A DNA stretch of 41,924 nucleotides from IMG/VR virus record IMGVR_UViG_3300036822_000019, positions 1 to 41,924 of that record, one strand, 5' to 3'. The position numbers and the translations under genes were made by a program. The DNA is from a virus. The notes beneath the pieces are model-generated. The model had not been told where the DNA came from. It saw nothing but the letters and a program-made list of their open reading frames with translations, and ran no database searches. Positions 23,591-32,139 of this stretch are shown here, piece after piece (the first letter of the stretch is position 1; every line of letters begins with the position of its first letter).

Positions 23591-23890
23591 TTATTCCCCC
23601 AGCGTCACACCCTGCGCGTCGGCATAAGCACCGATCACAATCATGACGTCGTCAGCTCGACCACCCTTAGCGGTGAAGTCGTCGTAACGCTCCCCCATTA
23701 GCGCACGAGCCGCGCCGATGTCGTCGCCATCCTTAAGGGTCACCTTTACGGCGTCATCCCAGAATCCGGGGGCCGGAATCTCGAAGTCCTCACCTTCAAA
23801 CTCAAAGGTGATGGACTCTCCGCCGGTCTTGACAGCGTGCGCCTTCCGAAGCTCGGACAGACGAAAACGCGACTTGTTGGGCTTAGGCAT
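23591..23890 (-). CDS. Tail assembly chaperone, upstream (G-like) frame
   Basis: 99 aa, MPKPNKSRFRLSELRKAHAV and FEFEGEDFEIPAPGFWDDAV, a length and position typical of the G protein between tail tube and tape measure genes. It ends GVTLGE just after the slippery heptamer GGGGGAA. The non-shifted product should predominate. A good GGAGAG ribosome binding site lies before the ATG. Confidence 0.88.
   Translation of the reverse strand: MPKPNKSRFRLSELRKAHAVKTGGESITFEFEGEDFEIPAPGFWDDAVKVTLKDGDDIGAARALMGERYDDFTAKGGRADDVMIVIGAYADAQGVTLGE
23594..23600 (-). promoter_or_regulatory. Programmed -1 frameshift site
   Basis: GGGGGAA on the minus strand, read CTG GGG GAA TAA in frame 0. Slipping back one base reads GGA ATA ACG and continues without a stop into the T-like frame. 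This placement is conserved across dsDNA phage tail operons. Confidence 0.75.
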
Positions 23891-23939
23891 TTGGTTGTGC
23901 TCTCCTGTCGTGCGTACTGCTATGGGGAATGGGTCCGGT

Positions 23940-23961
23940 CACCTACTCGCGTGAGTAGGTG
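23940..23961. repeat. 22-bp dispersed palindrome, copy 9
   Basis: CACCTACTCGC then GTGAGTAGGTG, flanked by CCGGT and ACCGG, which lengthen the dyad. It lies between the tail tube stop and the chaperone leader. Confidence 0.9.
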
Positions 23962-23977
23962 ACCGGTTGACGGGGTG

Positions 23978-24571
23978 TTAGCCCTCGGGGGTCGGGGCCG
24001 CCTCGGCGACGAACGCAGCGTCGGCAATCTGCCACTGCGCTAGGTTCTCGGAACCGCCTAGGGCCTGAAGGGTCATGCCCCACATGACAGCGTCACCGGA
24101 CGAGAACTTGGGGCTCTCGACTTCCGAAACCTGGCCGGTCGGAATGTGCATACGCCAAATCTTGTCGTCGCCGTCCTTCCACTCGAAGAGGTAAGCCATC
24201 TTCGGACGGGCAACGTTCGGCTTAATGTCGATGGTTACCGACTTCTTACCGGTGTCCACCACCGGGGCCGAGCCGTAGAAAGCCTCTAGAACGGTCGGGC
24301 TGGACTCAAGCGAGGAAAGCTTTAGGGTCAGCGTCCGGCCAGTCACGATGACGCGCACGATGCCACGCTGCCACGACTTGACTTCCTGCGTGTCCTCGGC
24401 GAAACCGTGCTCTACGCCGTCGTCATTGAACGTGCCTAGTGGCGACCACGTCTTTAGGTCGGTCGGCTCACCGGCCTCGGGTAGCTCGGTATCCTGCGGT
24501 GCCTGGTAGATAGTGCCGGTAACTGCGACCCGCACTAGGTCAGTGTTAAAGCCCTCGGCGTCACGCGCCAT
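23978..24571 (-). CDS. Major tail protein
   Basis: 197 aa, MARDAEGFNTDLVRVAVTGT with a beta-rich body (SVTIDIKPNVARPKMAYLFE). Size, lack of helices and position before the G/T chaperones identify the tail tube subunit. The start overlaps the tail terminator gene by 11 bp. CTA leucine codons are used, for example in FNTDLV. Confidence 0.87.
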   Translation of the reverse strand: MARDAEGFNTDLVRVAVTGTIYQAPQDTELPEAGEPTDLKTWSPLGTFNDDGVEHGFAEDTQEVKSWQRGIVRVIVTGRTLTLKLSSLESSPTVLEAFYGSAPVVDTGKKSVTIDIKPNVARPKMAYLFEWKDGDDKIWRMHIPTGQVSEVESPKFSSGDAVMWGMTLQALGGSENLAQWQIADAAFVAEAAPTPEG

Positions 24572-24965
24572 TGTCGGCCCCCTTCATGGGTCGGACGGAA
24601 ATTTGAAAGGTCATGACCCATCGGGAGAGTTCCGTTAGGTCGTCCACCATGTACACGAGACCGGAAATAGTGGAGACCCGCGCGAACGGGACACCACCCG
24701 TACCCCGGGTGTGCATTAGGTGACTGGTCACTAGCTGCGCTAGGTCGTGGCCTACGTCGCGCGTGGACGCCCACACTTCGACGTCTAGCGTCGCCATATC
24801 AAGGGCAGGCCACTTGATGAATCCGCCGATCCGGCGAACCATCACGAACGGCTGTGCGCCGTCGTACTCGCCCGGTACCTCAGTGCCGTACCGGATTCCC
24901 TCGGGGAGGATTCCGCGAAGGTGGTTGAGTGTCAGCGCTTCGACGTCGGGGAATACGGGGACCAT
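24561..24965 (-). CDS. Tail terminator-like protein
   Basis: 134 aa, MVPVFPDVEALTLNHLRGIL, containing a beta sheet (FVMVRRIGGFIKWPALDMAT; LDVEVWASTRD), as in tail terminator/neck proteins. I place the start at 24965, with GGGGGC upstream, one base after the previous stop. It is expected to cap the tail tube where it joins the head. Confidence 0.75.
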   Translation of the reverse strand: MVPVFPDVEALTLNHLRGILPEGIRYGTEVPGEYDGAQPFVMVRRIGGFIKWPALDMATLDVEVWASTRDVGHDLAQLVTSHLMHTRGTGGVPFARVSTISGLVYMVDDLTELSRWVMTFQISVRPMKGADNGA

Positions 24966-24966
24966 G

Positions 24967-25305
24967 TCAGCCCCCAATCATTCGACCGACAGCAGCGTCT
25001 AGCGCACGGCCTAGGACACGAGCACGCTTACGCGGACCCTTGCGCTTCGGTGCGCCGAACTCGATTAGGTTCGCGATCGGCGAGGAATTCCACACCCGGA
25101 CCCACACATACGATCCGCGACCACGGCCCGATACGCCTTCCCGGATAGAGAACGACGAACTGAAGTTGCCTTCACTCGGTGCCGTCGCACGAGCGACGCT
25201 CAGCGCGCTACGGGCTGCATTGTTGAGAATGTCTCGGGGGCCGTCCTCGGCGAGACGCTGAATAGCGGCTTCATCAATGACGACCTTTACGCCCTGTCCG
25301 GCCAT
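24967..25305 (-). CDS. Neck/tail completion protein, HK97 gp10-like
   Basis: 112 aa, MAGQGVKVVIDEAAIQRLAE with a conserved amphipathic helix (ILNNAARSALSVARATAP) and SYVWVRVWNSSPIANLIEFG, the motif pattern of HK97 gp10-like proteins. The stop of the upstream gene overlaps its start. It probably connects head and tail. Confidence 0.75.
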   Translation of the reverse strand: MAGQGVKVVIDEAAIQRLAEDGPRDILNNAARSALSVARATAPSEGNFSSSFSIREGVSGRGRGSYVWVRVWNSSPIANLIEFGAPKRKGPRKRARVLGRALDAAVGRMIGG

Positions 25306-25652
25306 TACTCCACCGCCTTAAGGCTCGCCGTGATGTGGTGCGCACTCCGCATGGTGCGTCGCGTGATCGGGTGTCCCTCAACCTTGAACGTGCCGGTATC
25401 GGTCTCGACTAGGTCACGTGCGCCGATGTCCGTTCCCCGGGGGAGGATCAGCGCCCACGCTTGCTCAACGGCCGTGCGTCCGGCGGTGTGAACCTCCCCG
25501 TTGCCGAGACGGCCCACAGAACGGGCCACAAGACGCCCGTAGACGGCCGTACGCGTCGCGCTGGACCAATCGGGTACGTCGTTGCCGTACCGGTCCTTAG
25601 AACGCCCTGGACGGACGATCACGCACGCGTCGGGTAGTAGCTCTGCGCGCAT
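25305..25652 (-). CDS. Head-tail stopper/connector protein
   Basis: 115 aa: MRAELLPDACVIVRPGRSKD and a beta-rich body (RTAVYGRLVARSVGR ... GTFKVEGHPI). This matches small connector proteins of the SPP1 gp16/HK97 gp7 type in size and context. The ATG at 25652 is one base after the previous TGA (TGACATG); the longer open frame is unlikely. Confidence 0.7.
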   Translation of the reverse strand: MRAELLPDACVIVRPGRSKDRYGNDVPDWSSATRTAVYGRLVARSVGRLGNGEVHTAGRTAVEQAWALILPRGTDIGARDLVETDTGTFKVEGHPITRRTMRSAHHITASLKAVE

Positions 25653-25653
25653 G

Positions 25654-26088
25654 TCACCATCCCCACGTGACCGACTCGCCGTCTGCCCAACCGATCGGCG
25701 TCTCTCGGCGCACGGTGCGCGCGGACGGACCGGACGACATGCGGACGGAACCCATGTACTGAAGTCCCAGACAGCGGAAAAGCGCCTCCCGCTCAGACGG
25801 CATAAGCGACATGCCATTGATGGCAACTCGCGAAAGGCTGTACGAGTAATCGCCAATATTTTCGGTTGTGATTCCCTTGGGGTTGTTCAAGACTCGCCCG
25901 GCTAGATCCATTACTAGCTGACGGACCGTGAAAGGGGGCGGGCTCGGTATCTCTACCGGGCCCACCTCCTCACGTATCAAGTCCGATGCATCCTGTAGCA
26001 ACAGCGCAACGCGCGTGCGCTCATCAGGAGTAAGGGGCTCGGGTAGGCGAGCCTCAAAGTCCCCAATAGGAACAAGAGGCTCCGCCAT
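25654..26088 (-). CDS. Head-tail adaptor (gp6-like connector)
   Basis: 144 aa, MAEPLVPIGDFEARLPEPLT followed by helical segments (TRVALLLQDASDLIREEVG; RQLVMDLAGRVLNN), characteristic of HK97 gp6-like adaptors that bind the portal. It lies directly after the capsid gene, as usual, and is followed by stopper, gp10-like and terminator genes in the canonical order. Confidence 0.8.
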   Translation of the reverse strand: MAEPLVPIGDFEARLPEPLTPDERTRVALLLQDASDLIREEVGPVEIPSPPPFTVRQLVMDLAGRVLNNPKGITTENIGDYSYSLSRVAINGMSLMPSEREALFRCLGLQYMGSVRMSSGPSARTVRRETPIGWADGESVTWGW

Positions 26089-26090
26089 GA

Positions 26091-27059
26091 TTAACCCTCA
26101 ACCGGGGCGGTAACCGGCTTCAGCTTGAACGAAACGGCGCGAAGCTGCGTCGCCTTCGCCTCTTCCTGGCCCTTGGCAGTGCCCTCGGGAGCGTCCTTAA
26201 CCTCACCAATACCCATGTAGGTCGAGAGGAACGAACGGTCAGAAGCCGTCTTCGAGTTGTAGTCACGCATCACGCGGACCGAAAGACCCTCGTACGCCTT
26301 CGAAGCACCCTGAGCGGACGTAGGAACGACCGGGGCACGGTTAACGAGGATGTACGCCGACGGGTGGAACGCGATAGCGGTACCGGGGTCGACGTCGTTC
26401 GAAACGACGATGGTGAAACCGGCGAGACGGCCGATGATGGACTCACGTAGAACGCTGTCACTGCCGGACGTGTCGACGCGGACTAGGGTCGGGTCGTTCA
26501 GTAGGGCCGACTCAACGTCAGCACCAACGACTAGGTACCGACCGGAAACCGGGACGTCCTGACGGTTTAGCTTGTTGCGCGCCTTAACGATCGCCTTACG
26601 GACGCTACCGGCGGTGATCTCGTCGCCGGTGTCCTTGTCGACGTCGACAGTGCCGATAGCCGGGGCCGACTGAAGAGCAGCCGCTAGCTTCTTCTCGACG
26701 CGCCGGACAATGGTCTTAGCCTGCGGGTCGAGAACCTGAGCGCCGAAGTCCTCAACGTCTAGGGTTAGTTCGGCGTCGGACAGGTCGACCGCCGAGTAAA
26801 CGTGGGTGTCTAGCTTTACGGCAATCTTCCACTCAGCTAGGTTCTCGGACTCGATCTCACGAGTAGTGGACCGGGTTAGGGCCTCTTCGGAACCGATCAG
26901 CTTGGACGGTCGCTTGATGTTGACGGTGTCACCCGCAGCGCCGATGAAGTCAGCGCCGGAGTCACGCGCAACGAGCGAGCCTAGAACTACCTGGTGATCA
27001 AGTAGGCCAAGGGTCGCAGCCGCTAGCTTCTCTGCCTTAACAAACACGTTGTCAGCCAT
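26091..27059 (-). CDS. Major capsid protein
   Basis: 322 aa, MADNVFVKAEKLAAATLGLL. The family resembles P22-like coat proteins found in actinophages (HK97 fold). Features include GAAGDTVNIKRPSKL, an ENLAEWKIAVKLDTHVYSAV segment and VVSNDVDPGTAIAFHPSAY. It follows a scaffold-like gene. Leucine is often encoded by CTA (at least twelve codons), very rare in Streptomyces and matched by the phage tRNA with anticodon UAG. An AGAAAGG ribosome binding site supports the ATG. Confidence 0.9.
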   Translation of the reverse strand: MADNVFVKAEKLAAATLGLLDHQVVLGSLVARDSGADFIGAAGDTVNIKRPSKLIGSEEALTRSTTREIESENLAEWKIAVKLDTHVYSAVDLSDAELTLDVEDFGAQVLDPQAKTIVRRVEKKLAAALQSAPAIGTVDVDKDTGDEITAGSVRKAIVKARNKLNRQDVPVSGRYLVVGADVESALLNDPTLVRVDTSGSDSVLRESIIGRLAGFTIVVSNDVDPGTAIAFHPSAYILVNRAPVVPTSAQGASKAYEGLSVRVMRDYNSKTASDRSFLSTYMGIGEVKDAPEGTAKGQEEAKATQLRAVSFKLKPVTAPVEG

Positions 27060-27084
27060 GCCAATTACCTTTCTTCAGCGTCGC

Positions 27085-27588
27085 TTAGAAGCGCACGCGC
27101 TTAGCGATAGCCCGTGCCAGCTTGACCGGGTCGATATCGTCGGAATCGTTGGGCGGGGCGTCAACGCCACCACCCACGCGGGGAGTTGGGCGGGCGCCTA
27201 CACCCTTGCCCTTGGACTGCTCAGCGATCTTCTGCGCCGCTGCTAGTAGCTCGTCCTTAGTCGCACCCTGGATAAGGGCAACGACGTCCGAAGCTAGGCC
27301 GGACTCTTCGGCAACTTCGCGGAGCATTAGCCCGCGTCGCGCTTCGTCCCGCTCTCGCTCCGCACCCTCTAGCGCGTCGCGTAGCTTCTGCTCCTCGGTC
27401 TTGCGTGCCTCTTCAGCGTCCTTATGCGCCTGAACAATCGGCGCAACCTCCGCAAGCTGAGTGCGTAGACGCTCAAGCTCTGCGGACGTGTCGGCGTCAC
27501 CCCCAACGGTCGGGGGCTCGGTCGGCATAGGCGGAACGGCCGGAGTCTCGTCGGTCGGCTCGGTGTCCGGCTTTGTCTCATCACTCAC
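27085..27588 (-). CDS. Scaffolding protein
   Basis: 167 aa. Acidic, Pro/Thr-rich N-terminus (DETKPDTEPTDETPAVPPMP), long central coiled coil (ELERLRTQLAEVAPIVQAHK ... EEQKLRDALEGAERERDEA) and a basic C-terminus (AIAKRVRF), the usual design of phage scaffolds, whose basic tail binds the coat. It lies just upstream of the capsid gene. The GTG start overlaps no other gene; a palindrome lies in its leader. Confidence 0.87.
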   Translation of the reverse strand: MSDETKPDTEPTDETPAVPPMPTEPPTVGGDADTSAELERLRTQLAEVAPIVQAHKDAEEARKTEEQKLRDALEGAERERDEARRGLMLREVAEESGLASDVVALIQGATKDELLAAAQKIAEQSKGKGVGARPTPRVGGGVDAPPNDSDDIDPVKLARAIAKRVRF

Positions 27589-27613
27589 TAGGGGAACTCT
27601 CCTGATGTCTAGT

Positions 27614-27635
27614 CACCTACTCGCGTGAGTAGGTG
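27614..27635. repeat. 22-bp dispersed palindrome, copy 10
   Basis: CACCTACTCGC then GTGAGTAGGTG, two bases after the MuF-like stop and before the scaffold gene. Confidence 0.9.
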
Positions 27636-27637
27636 AG

Positions 27638-28420
27638 TTACGCGCGGCCCTCAACTAGGCGGCGGAATTGGACCGGGTCGCCGTTGGCCTCTTTCCAAAG
27701 CCCCTCGTACCGCGAAACAGCGGCAGTGGGGCGGGAGTTGTGCGAGTACACCGGTTCCATCTGGCACTGACACGCGCGGTGCACCTGAGCACCCTTGGGG
27801 GACGGCTTGCCGTGTCCGGCGAGACTCACACCACCGGCACCCTTGCCGCGAAATGAGTTCTCTTTGTAGACAGCGCCACGGGTGGCGAGCATTGCGCAGA
27901 ACGAGCAAGCGGCACCGGAGCAAACCCGACGCCACCCGATGCACTTACGGTCACGGCCGATGCCGTCGTTGATGACGGACCGACCGGGGCCGAGAATGTG
28001 ACCGGTGATGTTGCCGAACTGCCCTGATAGCGCTAGGCGCTTGGCCTCTTCGAGAGACACGCCATTTGCAACCAGTCGTCTCACGAAAGCGGGGCCATGT
28101 GCAGCTATCAAGCTCTCAAGCTCCCCCGCCACGGCTACACCGGGCCTAGCAACCGTGAGACCGTCGGCAATCATGCCTAGGGCGTGCAACTCGGCTTTCC
28201 GGAACCGCTCTAGGTACCGGAAAGCCACTTGTCCGGATTGCGTACGCGCCGATTGGCAGAGTTCTTCCGCCTCGGCGACGTAGCGCAACCAAGATGTCTC
28301 GTCCGTTGGGTCAACTGCCGCCCACGCAGCGGATAGCCGCTTGAGCGCATTGCCCGTAAGCGCGCGTTGTGCGCGTTGGTGTGCCGCTGTCAGTTCCTCG
28401 CCTAGGTCACTGACTGCCAA
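27638..28420 (-). CDS. MuF-like minor head protein
   Basis: 260 aa. C-terminal half carries SGAACSFCAMLATRGAVYKE and, later, HRACQCQMEPVY, the Cys/His pattern of MuF-like head morphogenesis proteins, which in actinophages are often labelled capsid maturation protease. No clear catalytic serine protease motif is visible, so I keep the structural name. The TTG start overlaps the portal gene by 14 bp. It probably sits inside the head at the portal. Confidence 0.8.
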   Translation of the reverse strand: MAVSDLGEELTAAHQRAQRALTGNALKRLSAAWAAVDPTDETSWLRYVAEAEELCQSARTQSGQVAFRYLERFRKAELHALGMIADGLTVARPGVAVAGELESLIAAHGPAFVRRLVANGVSLEEAKRLALSGQFGNITGHILGPGRSVINDGIGRDRKCIGWRRVCSGAACSFCAMLATRGAVYKENSFRGKGAGGVSLAGHGKPSPKGAQVHRACQCQMEPVYSHNSRPTAAVSRYEGLWKEANGDPVQFRRLVEGRA

Positions 28421-29792
28421 CGGGGCCCCCGTCCATGGGTGCGTCCGTCGTGTGCTGTCCGGTCAGTAGCTGCGCCGCTAGATCGGCCGTAGCCGACTGT
28501 TCGCGGACGCGTCGCCATGCCTGGACGTCGAACGACGTTACGCCCGGTACGCGCTCCCACAGAGCCTCTGACGGCACACCGAGCATGGTGGACAGCTTGC
28601 CGAGTGCATCGACTGTCTGAGACAGCGAACGCGCTTCGGCGTCATGCCAAACGATCCGGGCCGACGTATCACCGGCCGCACCTTCGGCGCCGTCCGCCTC
28701 ACTGGCGAGACGTAGCACCTGTTCCCATGCTTCGCCGAACATCAACTGTCGCTCGTGCACCTTGCGAGACAACCCACTTTCAGCGGCTGTCAGTGCGTCA
28801 GCACTGATGTTTACCATTCCGCCGAGTAGGTAATGGGGCGGAACCTGCGCAATGGCGGACATGGACTTAATGGCAGCTTCCCGAGACGAGAGATAGCCGC
28901 CTAGGTCAGTCTGTGAGAACTCACCAAACTTGACATCCTTGTTTTCCACCATCCACATGCGATCAACGGCGGCATGAAAGGAGTCAACCGGCTGACCCGT
29001 CTTAGGGTCGCGCGGAATGCTGATACCGGTTGCCCAACGCTGCCGGAACGCCGAGTAAGACTCAGCGATCTTCATGTTTAGCGTGGTCTCGTTTAGCCGG
29101 TCCTGAATCGGAATGAGCGGGGCAACTTCCCCTAGCTCGTGCGGCTTAGCGTCCGGCGCATCGGCCCAACGGTTCCGAAACGGGACGATGGGACAGCGGG
29201 ATAGGCCGTGCGGAACCGGGACACCGACTAGCCACGTATCGGGCCGGTCGTGCTCCCCCTCGGGGGTCAGCACTTCGGTTATGTCGGCGTCGTCCCAGAC
29301 TTCCCAACGCTCGTACGTCTTACCGCCGTTCTTCGTGCGACCAAGGAACCTGACGGCACCGTCCAACCATTCGGCGTCGGGCTCGATGGCAACCCCGGTG
29401 ACGGACAGCGGAGAGACCGGCCGGATAGCCGGGCCACTATCCCCCGGGGTCACGGCGACATAGCCACGACCGAAGGTGAGGGCCGCTCGATGCACGGCGT
29501 TCTGTCGCGAGTCAAGTTGATTCGCTGCCCAATAGCCCCACGGCTCAAGGTCGTTGGGGTTGTCGGTGCTGCGGTAGCCCTCAACCCGTAGGTTCTGCGC
29601 GACCACGCCGACGATCAGCGGTAGCCAATTCTCAAGCGAGCGAGCAACGAGACGGCGGAACTCTGCCTCTGCGCGCTTCGGCAAGTACGGGGCATCCTGA
29701 ATACCCCGCATGTACTTATCGACGCGCACTAGTTCCGGCATTTCTGCCTTGCGCTGCGCTAGGCCGGTGCCTAGTAGCTCTCGGATGTCCAT
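28407..29792 (-). CDS. Portal protein
   Basis: 461 aa, MDIRELLGTGLAQRKAEMPE. It contains hallmark segments of SPP1-type portals (LIPIQDRLNETTLNMKIAES near residues 240-260; ISADALTAAESGLSRKVHER). I chose the ATG at 29792; the longer frame would translate the palindrome. It forms the dodecameric ring through which terminase pumps DNA, and lies between terL and MuF as usual. Confidence 0.92.
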   Translation of the reverse strand: MDIRELLGTGLAQRKAEMPELVRVDKYMRGIQDAPYLPKRAEAEFRRLVARSLENWLPLIVGVVAQNLRVEGYRSTDNPNDLEPWGYWAANQLDSRQNAVHRAALTFGRGYVAVTPGDSGPAIRPVSPLSVTGVAIEPDAEWLDGAVRFLGRTKNGGKTYERWEVWDDADITEVLTPEGEHDRPDTWLVGVPVPHGLSRCPIVPFRNRWADAPDAKPHELGEVAPLIPIQDRLNETTLNMKIAESYSAFRQRWATGISIPRDPKTGQPVDSFHAAVDRMWMVENKDVKFGEFSQTDLGGYLSSREAAIKSMSAIAQVPPHYLLGGMVNISADALTAAESGLSRKVHERQLMFGEAWEQVLRLASEADGAEGAAGDTSARIVWHDAEARSLSQTVDALGKLSTMLGVPSEALWERVPGVTSFDVQAWRRVREQSATADLAAQLLTGQHTTDAPMDGGPVGSQ

Positions 29793-29820
29793 ACGTACCC
29801 CCAAAGCGGGGCACGCGTCC

Positions 29821-29842
29821 CACCTACTCACGTGAGTAGGTG
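29821..29842. repeat. 22-bp dispersed palindrome, copy 11
   Basis: Perfect copy, between the terL stop and the portal start. Confidence 0.9.
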
Positions 29843-29854
29843 GGGGCCCAACGC

Positions 29855-31474
29855 TCAGAATCCATAAACGGTGGCGTCACCCGGTCGGGTGCGCTTGTCG
29901 AATACGCCTGCCTCAATGGCCTTACGGCGCGCTTCACGTGCCAGCACCAAAGCGGCGGCGGCATCAACCTTTCGATCGGACTCGCGCGATTCCTTGCCGA
30001 AACTGACGCCGAACGCGTTAGGTCGTCGGCGAGCGTTCTTTAGGTGCGTGACTAGGCGAGAGTCGTTCCTGATCGTGATCGTTCGGTCTTCGAATGCGGC
30101 AACCGTTGATTCGGCGGCAGCGGTGAAGTCCTTAGTTCGGCGGCGCATGTCGAATGCGACGGAGTGACCGGGGGCAGCCTTGACGAATAGCGTGTCTCGG
30201 AAATCTTCGGCCCATCGGTCTACGTAGCCTTCGAAGAAGGCCAAGTCAGCGAAGAACGCCACAACGTCCCAACGCTCAAACGCCGTTCTAACGGCCGTAT
30301 CAACGGCCTCCCGGTCTACCTCCCACCCGTGCGCCTCGGGGCCGTCTGGACGCTGCCAGATGCCTAGGGGCCACGCGTGGCCGGTACTCACGTCGCAAGC
30401 GACCAACGCCGTTGCGTCGTGTCCGCGCGAACCGTCGAACCCAAGCGTGATCATCTCCCCATCTGCGGGAGGATCAACGGGAGTTGCCGCCGCATCGACG
30501 TCTAGCGGCTCTAGCCACGCGTCGGAAGAGGCAACAACTTGGTTCATGTAGAACCGGCGCTTTTCCTGCGCGTCGGCCGTCGGGTCGTAGATCTCAGCTA
30601 GCAGGCGCTCTAGGTCGACCCACACGGAATCACCGTAAGCGGCCCTTAGACCGCCTCGGACGGTGTCCGGGTCCGAAGGTTCCCAAGACTCCGCCGGAGC
30701 CTCTACACAGTCGTACAGGACGTCATCTAGGCCCCCATCTTCCTTGCGGGCTAGATGCGCTTCGTACTCAGCGCGTCCTACGGTCTCTTCGGACGGGTCA
30801 TGCGCGTTCGTCGTGAGAACGGCTCGACCGCCCACCTTCGCAAGATTTCGCTTGATAACCTGAATCATCTTCATGCCACCCTGCGAATACAGCCAATGGT
30901 GAATCTCGTCTCCGACCACAAAGTTAGGTCGGGCACCTTCGAGAGACGCGGACGATGCCGTTACCGGTTCAATCTTCCCAATTCCGTGCTGAAACTGAAT
31001 CAGCGTCTTGCCGGGGTCAATCGCGTAGTCGGCGACGGCCGGACCCTCGGCGAGCATTCCGCGCACCGGCTCAAGCGTGTTCATGACCTGCTGATACGAA
31101 ACAGCGGCCATTTGCACCCACGGCGCGTTACGGCGCTTGCCGGACGGGTGCCACTTCCCGAATGGGTCGATGACCCCGGGGCCGTCCATATCGGGGACGC
31201 ACGGGCCCACGAATTCGATCAGCGCGAATGCACCAAGCAACGGGGACTTTCCCCACCCCTTGCTACGCCGAAGAACACCCATGCGATAGCGGAACTTGCC
31301 GCCCTCGTCCAGTGCGTAAAACCAGACTAGGAACCTGACTTGTTCCCGGGTGAACACGAACGGTTCACCGGCTCGGGGGCCGTCCGGCTGTCGAATGTAG
31401 CGGGTAGTCCAAGCGAGGATGTGCCAGCCTAGGGACCGTTCCGGCCACCCATCGGGGAGGTTTCCCGTTTGCAT
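29855..31474 (-). CDS. Terminase large subunit
   Basis: 539 aa. ATPase Walker A RRSKGWGKS (residues 69-77), Walker B VVGDEIH near 188, and a C-terminal RNase H-like nuclease beginning GFDGSRGHDAT near 348 with later acidic residues. It packages DNA into the prohead with the small subunit, whose stop is 2 bp upstream of its ATG. I found no TTA codon at the TAA-containing plus-strand positions I checked, unlike the bldA-dependent terminases reported for some R4-like phages. Confidence 0.95.
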   Translation of the reverse strand: MQTGNLPDGWPERSLGWHILAWTTRYIRQPDGPRAGEPFVFTREQVRFLVWFYALDEGGKFRYRMGVLRRSKGWGKSPLLGAFALIEFVGPCVPDMDGPGVIDPFGKWHPSGKRRNAPWVQMAAVSYQQVMNTLEPVRGMLAEGPAVADYAIDPGKTLIQFQHGIGKIEPVTASSASLEGARPNFVVGDEIHHWLYSQGGMKMIQVIKRNLAKVGGRAVLTTNAHDPSEETVGRAEYEAHLARKEDGGLDDVLYDCVEAPAESWEPSDPDTVRGGLRAAYGDSVWVDLERLLAEIYDPTADAQEKRRFYMNQVVASSDAWLEPLDVDAAATPVDPPADGEMITLGFDGSRGHDATALVACDVSTGHAWPLGIWQRPDGPEAHGWEVDREAVDTAVRTAFERWDVVAFFADLAFFEGYVDRWAEDFRDTLFVKAAPGHSVAFDMRRRTKDFTAAAESTVAAFEDRTITIRNDSRLVTHLKNARRRPNAFGVSFGKESRESDRKVDAAAALVLAREARRKAIEAGVFDKRTRPGDATVYGF

Positions 31475-31476
31475 GG

Positions 31477-31944
31477 CTAGCCCCCTTCGGCAAACATCCC
31501 CTTGTAAGCGCTTAGGTCAAGCACTGCGGCCGTTGGGCCGTCGGTGGACTTGCCGGGGGTAGTGGTGGTCATTCGTCCGCGTAGGCGGTCAACGTGAGTC
31601 GCGCCTAGTAGCGATTCGTTCTGCCGGATTTCCTTGATGATTTCCAGCGCTGCGCGCATCTTGCGCGTGTCCTCGGCGTTTGCCGAGACGGTAAGTCGGT
31701 TGTAGCTGTCGACCAGCGGGAGGAGCGCTAGTAGGCGCTGCCAATCGGTCGCAGTGAAGTGAGCAGCTTGCCCGCTCTCCGCCCACGTAGCCCACCAATC
31801 GCGCGTGCCCTTTAGCCAACGCTTAGGCGTGGGCAGGGTGGGAGCGTCTACAGCGGCGATATCCGGCGCGTCCGTCTCTGCGGCGAACGTGTCGGCGTTC
31901 CGGCGACGCTTGTTTTCCTTGGGTGGTGGTCCGAAGCCAGCCAA
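31477..31944 (-). CDS. Terminase small subunit
   Basis: 155 aa beginning at a TTG (LAGFGPPPKENKRRR) with a near-ideal AGGAGGT six bases before it; the longer open frame has no such site. Residues about 35-130 (PKRWLKGTRDWWATWAESGQ; IIKEIRQNESLLGATHVDR) match the phage terminase small subunit family (P27-like). It should recognise the cos region lying just upstream (31950-32139). Confidence 0.87.
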   Translation of the reverse strand: MAGFGPPPKENKRRRNADTFAAETDAPDIAAVDAPTLPTPKRWLKGTRDWWATWAESGQAAHFTATDWQRLLALLPLVDSYNRLTVSANAEDTRKMRAALEIIKEIRQNESLLGATHVDRLRGRMTTTTPGKSTDGPTAAVLDLSAYKGMFAEGG

Positions 31945-31949
31945 GGCGT

Positions 31950-32139
31950 CACCTCCTCGCGCGTGCGCGCGTGTGCGCGTGGTGTTGGTTGGGCTACTGA
32001 AAAGGTTCGAGACCCGTACACGAACGGGGCTGCTATTGGCCCCCGGGCGGGGTGAGAAACAAAAGGGGGTCACCCCCCACCCACGGCGACCAAGTGTCGC
32101 TGCGAGTAACGCAGAACATTGATTTCAAGCGTGTTCAAA
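31950..32139. other. Probable cos/packaging region
   Basis: 190 bp without a gene between an HNH gene and terS, the usual site of cos in related phages. It holds an alternating CGCGCGTGCGCGC tract, a GGGGGTCACCCCCC dyad (about 32066-32080) and an A/T-rich part with TCAAGCG and its inverse CGCTTGA (about 32127-32158) and repeated CATTGATT. The cut position cannot be read from sequence. Confidence 0.5.

Noticed and set aside
29855-31944. TTA codon control of the terminase, as in some R4-like phages
   Set aside because: The TAA triplets I inspected on the plus strand over these genes were not in the reading frame.
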